Source: Heterocephalus glaber (lineage: Eukaryota > Chordata > Mammalia > Rodentia > Bathyergidae). Taken from it: 64,000 nt of DNA. The stretch is from contig NW_004624734.1 of NCBI RefSeq assembly GCF_000247695.1, forward strand, positions 15,414,946-15,478,945, in the 5' to 3' direction. The position numbers and the translations under genes were made by a program. Each line of letters starts with the position of its first letter. Position 1 is the stretch's first letter. Below are positions 58,189 to 64,000 of the stretch, one piece after another. The notes under the pieces are model-generated. The model did not search any database, had not been told where the DNA came from, and worked only from the letters and a program-made list of their open reading frames with translations.

Positions 58189-58202
58189 CCACTAGGGGGC
58201 AG
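58189..58202 (+). promoter_or_regulatory. CTCF core motif
   Basis: CCACTAGGGGGCAG matches every position of the vertebrate CTCF core consensus CCASYAGRKGGCRS, with TG directly upstream and CA downstream as the extended motif prefers. CTCF is the zinc-finger protein that stops cohesin loop extrusion and marks insulators and domain borders; motif direction decides which side it blocks. It lies in repeat-free DNA, not within a SINE. The match is seen; occupancy is inferred. Confidence 0.8.
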
Positions 58203-58420
58203 CAGGACTTTGCTTAATCCCAAAACTTTCTAAGGTACCAAAATTCATATTAAGAATACCATAACAGAGATGTAGTTAGTAGTTTTAGCTCATATTTTTT
58301 TCTTCCAATGGGTTCAACTTTTAACTTGTCTTTTACAAGACTATAAGCAACCAAAATAACTCTTACTACAAATGGTCCAATGACACTTGAAGAAACTTTG
58401 AAATAAATTAATTAATTAGA
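58203..58420. other. Unique AT-rich DNA
   Basis: Nothing recognised between the CTCF motif and the SINE. Confidence 0.4.
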
Positions 58421-58584
58421 TCCAGCAGATCCAAAGTGTACTCTACCACCGAGCGAACAGCCAGTTCTTTTATTTCTTAGTTTGAGATAGGGTCTCCTTA
58501 AGTTACCCAGGTTCCACTTGAACTGCTGACCTATCTGCTTTGGCCTTCCTCAGTGCTGGGATTACAGGCCTATACTAGCATGCC
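58421..58584 (-). mobile_element. MEN/B1-dID-type SINE, antisense, decayed ID part
   Basis: An inverted ID remnant (TGTACTCTACCACCGAGCGAACAGCC, in two halves around 58437-58465) is followed by an inverted B1 unit at about 58468-58584 (TTTGAGATAGGGTCTCC, AAGTTACCCAGG, GGCCTTCCTCAGTGCTGGG, ATTACAGGCCTATACTAGC). The order B1-ID on the minus strand again fits the composite squirrel SINE. No target duplication is obvious. Confidence 0.8.
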
Positions 58585-58592
58585 AAGTCAAC

Positions 58593-59213
58593 TGAGTTTT
58601 GAAAAGGAGAAAATGTGAGAGAGATCTGAACGTAGACAATGCTTTAAGTTACCCCAAAGTATACCAAAAATTTTAATTTATAACATTTTTTCTTACCCTC
58701 GGCTATAAGAGAAATCCCAGCTCTATCAATCCAATATATTCTACATAAGCCATTTTCTATCTCATTTTCATAATCTTTCAAATGACTCAGTCTTCAGTTA
58801 AGAGAGCTATTTGATCTCAAAGTTTATAATTCTCATTTATATAGAAAAACAAAAGTACCAAAACAAAACAAAGAGCTTTGGCAGTACTTCCAAATCTTAC
58901 AAGATTCTAAATCTTACTATATCTTTTCTTAAATTACTCTAAGATTCCCCCACCCTTTCCTACTATTGCCACCTAAATTTAAGGCCCCCGTGTCTCCCCT
59001 GTGTTATTGGTACAGCCTCCTAGATTGTCTGCCTGTCACTAAGTCTCCCTCTCATTGACTCAAATTGCACCTAGCACCATTGCTATTATAGTCCATGGCA
59101 GCATTTCTGTCCACCGCTGGTCTCCTTTGTTGGCTCTTCCTTCTCTCCTTTCCGTGTCAGTTTTATCTTTCTGTATTCCTTCAGGTAGTAATGTCACACT
59201 GTCCAATCACTTT
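58593..59213. other. Unique DNA
   Basis: A 77-codon + strand frame (from 59055) runs into the ID that follows and is not a gene. No other structure seen. Confidence 0.4.
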
Positions 59214-59226
59214 AAAGACCAGATAA

Positions 59227-59311
59227 GGCCGGGGCTTAAGCTCAGTGGCTCCGCTGCCTCCCTCAAAAGTGCAAGGTCCCTAGTTTGATCTCCAGTACCA
59301 AAAAAAAAAAA
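59227..59311 (+). mobile_element. ID SINE
   Basis: GGCCGGGGCTTAAGCTCAG, GCTCCGCTGCCTCCC, CAAAAGTGCAAGGTCCC, GTTTGATCTCCAGTACC and an A15-type tail. Target duplication AAAGACCAGATAA (59214-59226) and AAAGATCAGATAA (59312-59324), one difference in 13 bases. Confidence 0.95.
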
Positions 59312-59324
59312 AAAGATCAGATAA

Positions 59325-60229
59325 ATGCTTTTGACTCTCTGTAGCCTCTGGGCTTTAATATTTAACTGCTACATTTTCAAATCCATTTTAATGTTGACAA
59401 GATATCTCAAACAGTGCAAGTTCAAAACAGATCTCTCTATTTCTTCAGCTGCCCCAACCAGTTCCTTCCATCTTCACCCTATCTATCTGACTCTGTTATT
59501 CAAGCTGTAATTGTGTCTTTGTCTGGCAATACATATTCCGTATGGACTCCTGTCTAACTCCCCCCCTAAATCATTCGAGAATCTACCTCCTACCCTTCTA
59601 TGAGCCTCATGACCAGTTCTTGTCATGTTCTCACTGACAAGAACAATTGGCTCCTAACTCACCTCTGCTTCCATCCATGCCCTAATCAAACAGTTAACAC
59701 AGGAGATATTCAATTCTTGAAAAAAAAGTAGGCTACAACTTTGGTCTATACTCTCTAAAAAGGGTTTGTATCACAACAATTAAAAATTCAAACACCTGGC
59801 CATAATCATTAAGAATCTACATGATAAAAATTTCATCTCTCTTTCATATTTTATTTATCACTCTCCTACTAATTCCATCTCTTCACAAGCTCCTCTTTCC
59901 ATTCTTTGAATACGCAACAATTTCCCAATTTAAAGTCATTTGTATTTGCTATTCTGTTGGTTAAAAGGCTTTCTCCAGACCTTCTGATGATCTTTTCATT
60001 CATTCTGACTTCAGATCTCTGCTCTGACAGGTGCTCCCTGGTCAAAAGTTTTGAAGTAGAACCTCCTATGATACTTTGTAGTTTACTACACTTATGATGT
60101 TGGCTGTGAATGAAGAAAGCCTGGCCATGCCCTCTGCTACTCATATACTCATGTAGCCAGCTCCTCTGTAACTGATCCACCCCTGGGGCTAGATTTCATC
60201 AGTAGAACTAGAGAGTGACATTAGGCCGT
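59325..60229. other. Unique DNA, no gene seen
   Basis: Pyrimidine-biased in places. A 103-codon minus-strand frame at 59869-60180 shows no domain and no splice context; I do not call it a gene. Confidence 0.4.
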
Positions 60230-60610
60230 TAGGCAATGACATTAGGCCCCCAACATTAAGCAACTTTAAGAACTCTTGCATTTGCATTCATTCAGGTCCT
60301 GAATTTCCATGTCAGAATCTGGCTACCATGCTAGGGAGAAGACAGAGCAACTCGGTGGAGAAAGAAAGTGCACAGATTTTGTGGAAAACCTGAGTTCATA
60401 GGGAAAAAAATGGAACCATCCAGCTGAGCCCAGCTGCCTTCTACTCAGGCAGCTGGATATGGTCATTTGATGTCGCTTGCAGGGCCGCCAAGACCGCACA
60501 GCTGAGCCCAGTTCAGATACTGAATCAAAAGCAAGTAAAATGTTATTTGTTTCCTTTAGGAAACTATTTTGGAGATTGTTTATTACACAACAATAAATAA
60601 TTGAGAAACT
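60230..60610 (+). mobile_element. Unassigned old repeat, possibly LTR-like
   Basis: GC-richer than its flanks, with CAGCTGAGCCCAG twice (60421-60433 and 60499-60511) and a perfect 9-bp hairpin (CCAGCTGCC at 60430-60438, GGCAGCTGG at 60448-60456). The end ('ttattacacaacaataaata') resembles tails of old mammalian LTR-type repeats. Family not identified. Confidence 0.3.
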
Positions 60611-62148
60611 CCCATAACTTACTATACCTGTTCTCTCATTTTTTTTTCAAGACATGCATCTGTACATAGTATGTGGTTTTATATGTGTATGTACAGACAT
60701 ACACCCATATATGTTGAAATTTGCTAGTTCTTGTCTCCTCCAAAATATCATGAGCTGCAAGACAGCAGATTGTGTTTTGTTCACCTTTGTATCCCTAACA
60801 TATCACAAAATGAGTGAATTCATTCATGAACCAGACACTTTCATGTAGTGGAACTGATTGATTTTTTGGTTAGGGAAAATATTTTTGTCTTTTCTTTGAT
60901 GAGTCTATAGTTCACTAAAGGCATTTATTAGCCAATGTTGCATAGATTTCTTGTTCTTCAATTGTTGAAATCATAAATACACAGGGAATTAGAAATAAGA
61001 AGAGTATTAGAAAAAGTCCAATTCAGTGTGTTTTTTGTTGGCCTGTCTATATAACTCTCCATTAAAAGAAAAATTCAATATAGTGTCCAAGTATAGATCA
61101 ATAAAAAGTAAAACTGCTCTATAAAATTTTTTTTCTTTTCCCTTCCCTAAGACATCTTCAGGGGCACTTGCTCAAAGCTGTAAGGCCCTAAGAAATATAG
61201 TCTGATATTTACTGGTACTTTGTCAAGGACAAATTTAATAAATAAGGGAATAAATAACGAAGGTACCTCTTGCCAAATGTGGTTGGTTGGGAGGAACTGG
61301 CTCCATTCAGTTCAATTCAATTTTGTAATAATCATTCTGAAGAGAATTCTTTCTGCTACAATTTGGTTGAAGAAAAAAAATAATACAGACAGATTTAAAC
61401 CATTTGATTAAGATAGATATAATCAAGCTAATGCAAAAGCCCCTAATTGGGGATGTTAACCAATTCATACACAGTCTGTCTTGACTTTTGCAGTGTGTGT
61501 GGCCTGGCCAGCAATCAGGTTGGTAGATGAATCAGTATCTACTAATTCCTGTAACAAAGGTTTTTAAAGTCATTTCTTGTAGGCCAAGAACATAAAGGAA
61601 AACATAAACTAGGACAAATTGGGAGCTGTCATATCCAGAAATAGCCATTCATATTGTCAAAAAATATGTGTGAATAATGAGCAATTATAGTTTTGAAAAA
61701 AACCAAATATTCGGCACATTTTAATTTTTATTAATATTTACATTTTATTGTGACTTTTTAAAGATGCCTTTTTAATTTCTAGAATACTAAAGTTTCATAA
61801 AGGATTCTTTTGTTCTACTATAGAACTTTTATTTTTAAACCTCAATGAAATGTAGGATGAGGTTAAGAAACTTTATGAATCTATGCATTTTTAAAATGAC
61901 TTATTTCTTCTTATATGAACTTTCAATTCCTAAATTTCTAAAATTTTCAATTTTAAACAGCAATGGTTACATTTTATTAATTGTATAGGACTAGAAATTA
62001 TGCACATTTTGAAACCTCTTCTAATTTTCATTAGAAACTTGTAAAATGCATTCATTATATGCTTTATTGAAGTGACATTACTTTATCTGAGTTAAACACT
62101 TTGCTCATCATCAGAAGAAAAAATAAATGGAAGAATGGGGTTTGCTCT
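60611..62148. other. Unique AT-rich DNA, no gene seen
   Basis: No exon or named repeat recognised. Confidence 0.45.
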
Positions 62149-62565
62149 TGTTATGTCTTGTATCTAGCTAGATATCCCCCAAAGCCTCATGGTCTCATAA
62201 GCGGGACTTTTGGAAGTGACTGGGCCAAGGGTGTGTGATGCTGGATTATGGGTGTGGTAACTGAATGAGTCCACTGAATGGTTTAACATTTTGCTGGATT
62301 TGGATAATGAGAAAGCCCACCTTGGTGTGGGTGGCACCAATCAATAGGCTTATAGCCTGAATGGAATAAAAAGGCAAATGAAGGCTCACTGGTCACTGTC
62401 TCCTGCTTGTGTGCCATGAACTGTTTCTCCTCTGCCATGCCATCCTACCTTGGAGGCAGCCAACTATGAAAAACCTCTACAAGCTGTGAGCTAAAAGAAA
62501 CCTTTCCTCCTTTAATTTCTGGGTGTTGGGTATTTTATCTCAGAAATTAGAATGTAACTAAGGTA
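62149..62565 (+). mobile_element. MaLR solo LTR
   Basis: TGTTATGTCTTGTATCTAGC at the start, 'aaagcctcatggtctcataa', 'gtgtgggtggcaccaatcaa taggcttatagcctgaatgg', 'catcctaccttggaggcagc' and 'gctgtgagctaaaagaaacc tttcctcctttaa', ending GTAACTAAGGTA. It closely matches the nested LTR at 51879-52290 and so is of the same subfamily. The 5-bp flanks (CTCT versus GATTT region) do not match; a duplication is not seen. Confidence 0.9.
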
Positions 62566-63431
62566 GATTTCTTGCCTGGTTTCAAATCCTGAGGTGTGTT
62601 TCCAAATAAGTCTACAACCCTAGGCTTGCAAGGTCATTAAAATACTTCAAATTTAATTGTTTTACGTTTCATCCATGATAGGTGAAAACTAAGGTGTAAA
62701 GAGGTTAAGTGATGTGGTGAATTAAGTAAGAATATTTGTGCCAGGCCTAGAAAAATAATTCAGGACATTTGTTTCAAATAAGGAAAGTTTTTGTCCCATG
62801 CACAACCACACACATACACACATGTATACAGATGCTTAGATAAACATATGTATACATGCACAAAACTAATCATACCCACTCTCCATTTGTGCCTTTCTAT
62901 TTGTTTGCAAATATAACAAAATATGACTTTTGTGTAAAACAGAAAGCCTTTCTCCTTTGCACTTGAACTAATTGTTATATGCACTCATAGCTACTACCTG
63001 GCTGCCACACACCTGTGGCATCCTGGCCATTGTCTGAATTTTCACTGGTGCCTACGGAGTGCCCCTTTGTACTTACTATTATTACTTCGCTCCAGGTTTC
63101 ACAAAATTAACCACCTAAGGAGAGTCCTCCCTTGAAAATTTCAATCTGTCTTTTCATCTCCTATTCCTCCTTTTCGAAGATAAACAATATGTTTTGCTTA
63201 CATGAAAAAGATAGAAAAACTCTTCCTTTGCCTCAACTAACTACTGTAACGAACGTCATAATCTCCTTCCATACTATTACGAAAGAGGGGCTGTTGCTCC
63301 TGCGTCGGACAGCCCTACACTTGTGGTTTGGAGTTCAAAGTACTCTCCTTTTTCCTTCAACTCATATCTTTACAGTAACTTTATCTTTTGTATAATAAAC
63401 CTTTGTCTTGTATTGGCTCTTAAGGAAGTAG

Positions 63432-63467
63432 AGTGTGTGTGTGTATATTGTGTGTGTGTTTGTGTCT
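63432..63467. repeat. (TG)n microsatellite, interrupted
   Basis: Two TG runs are broken by TATATTG. Confidence 0.9.
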
Positions 63468-63669
63468 CAATGGACTCAAATATACTCATTGCATGATTTA
63501 ATTATATTAATATATACACATTTATGTGTATGAATTGCATTTAATTATGTGTGTTCTAGTTAGTTATCACTTTAACTTTTCCTCCATGAGATAATTGTCA
63601 CTAAGAAGGACAGTTCTCACATTGTTCTCTTCCAAGGTTCTTTCTCTTTATTTACACTTACCATTGAAG

Positions 63670-63709
63670 TTTTACTTATGTATATGATCCTTTTACTTAT
63701 GTATATGAT
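63670..63709. repeat. Tandem duplication of a 19-bp word
   Basis: TTTTACTTATGTATATGAT occurs at 63670-63688 and again, without change, at 63691-63709, separated by CC. Identity suggests a recent slippage event. Confidence 0.95.
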
Positions 63710-64000
63710 ACTTAGAATAGTATCTTTTGTTAATACAATGCAAGATCTCTGAGGATAAGGATCATATTCCCTCAACTTTCATCTGTACTCCCCAAGACCA
63801 AACAAATGCCAGGCATTGAGTCATTATTCAATAAACAATAAACAGTTTATTGCATGACTAATGAAAGAACAAAAAATGTTGGTTTTCCTAGTAAAGCCAA
63901 ACAAATATTTTACTAATTTTCCAAGAAAAACTTGGGAATAATTATACCTTTGTCCCAAATACTCTCCTACGGAATTTACTGAAACCACTGTGGTGTTGAA

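Larger units (their letters stand above)
62566..64000. other. Unique DNA with short simple repeats
   Basis: Short CA-rich text lies near 62805-62860, a (TG)n tract at 63432-63467, and a 21-bp-spaced duplication at 63670-63709. The 87-codon frame at 63132-63395 crosses a CpG-bearing piece (GTAACGAACGTC, CTGCGTCGGAC) but shows no domain. Confidence 0.4.

Noticed and set aside
59055..59288. 77-codon frame as a gene
   Set aside because: Its end is formed by the ID SINE and nothing in it is recognisable.

Overview
The window is nuclear DNA from a mammal, most likely a squirrel-line rodent (Sciuromorpha, probably Sciuridae). It is AT-rich with little CpG and dense in retrotransposon relics. The diagnostic repeats are tRNA-like ID SINEs with a '...GGTACC-A(n)' end, and composite SINEs in which a 7SL-derived B1 unit is joined to an ID unit (the MEN / B1-dID type known from squirrels, dormice and the mountain beaver). 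There are also many MaLR LTRs of the rodent MT/ORR1 style. The clade call is inference from these repeats; the species cannot be told.

I found no convincing protein-coding exon, tRNA, rRNA, snRNA or CRISPR array. The longest open frame is 127 codons. All longer open frames look like chance frames, or frames inside LTRs, SINEs or possibly conserved non-coding DNA. This is either a gene desert or the inside of a very long intron.

Layout: 1-12 kb is mostly unique AT-rich DNA with one ID SINE (4.3 kb), a 5'-truncated L1 insert with perfect target-site duplication (8.5-8.8 kb) and a polypyrimidine tract. 12-14 kb holds an L1 3' end interrupted by an ID, an expanded (GAAA)n tail, and an L1 ORF2 fragment beside an antisense MaLR LTR. 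14-26 kb has sparse MIR/L2 relics, a MEN SINE with a (TG)n tail, an antisense L1 tail, an ERVL/MaLR-like LTR and an unusual 0.4-kb block near 25.7-26.1 kb. 26-29 kb has a B1 SINE and a class II endogenous retrovirus fragment (antisense LTR plus a lysine-tRNA-like primer-binding site) set in old LINE-like DNA. 29-35 kb has MLT1/MST-type LTRs, a sense MEN SINE and a 3'-truncated tailless ID.

35.2-42.2 kb is a layered structure: one ancient L1 on the + strand (ORF1 C-terminal end through ORF2 to the 3' UTR, full of stops) carries inserted ID SINEs, two younger L1 3' ends and two MaLR LTRs. 44-46 kb is a cluster of three LTRs lying among older L2/MIR-like DNA. 46.7-46.9 kb holds long TA/CA/CT microsatellites. 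47-50.6 kb and 53.6-58 kb are repeat-poor. 51.8-53.6 kb is a near-complete non-coding MaLR provirus whose 5' LTR contains a second solo LTR with a 5-bp duplication. 58.19 kb carries a full match to the CTCF core motif. The last 6 kb has a MEN-like SINE, an ID SINE, another MaLR LTR and short repeats.

There are no genes here that work together. The informative content is the insertion history, the CTCF site and several repeat-free blocks that may be conserved regulatory DNA. Family names are assigned from memory of consensus sequences, so subfamily-level labels are approximate.
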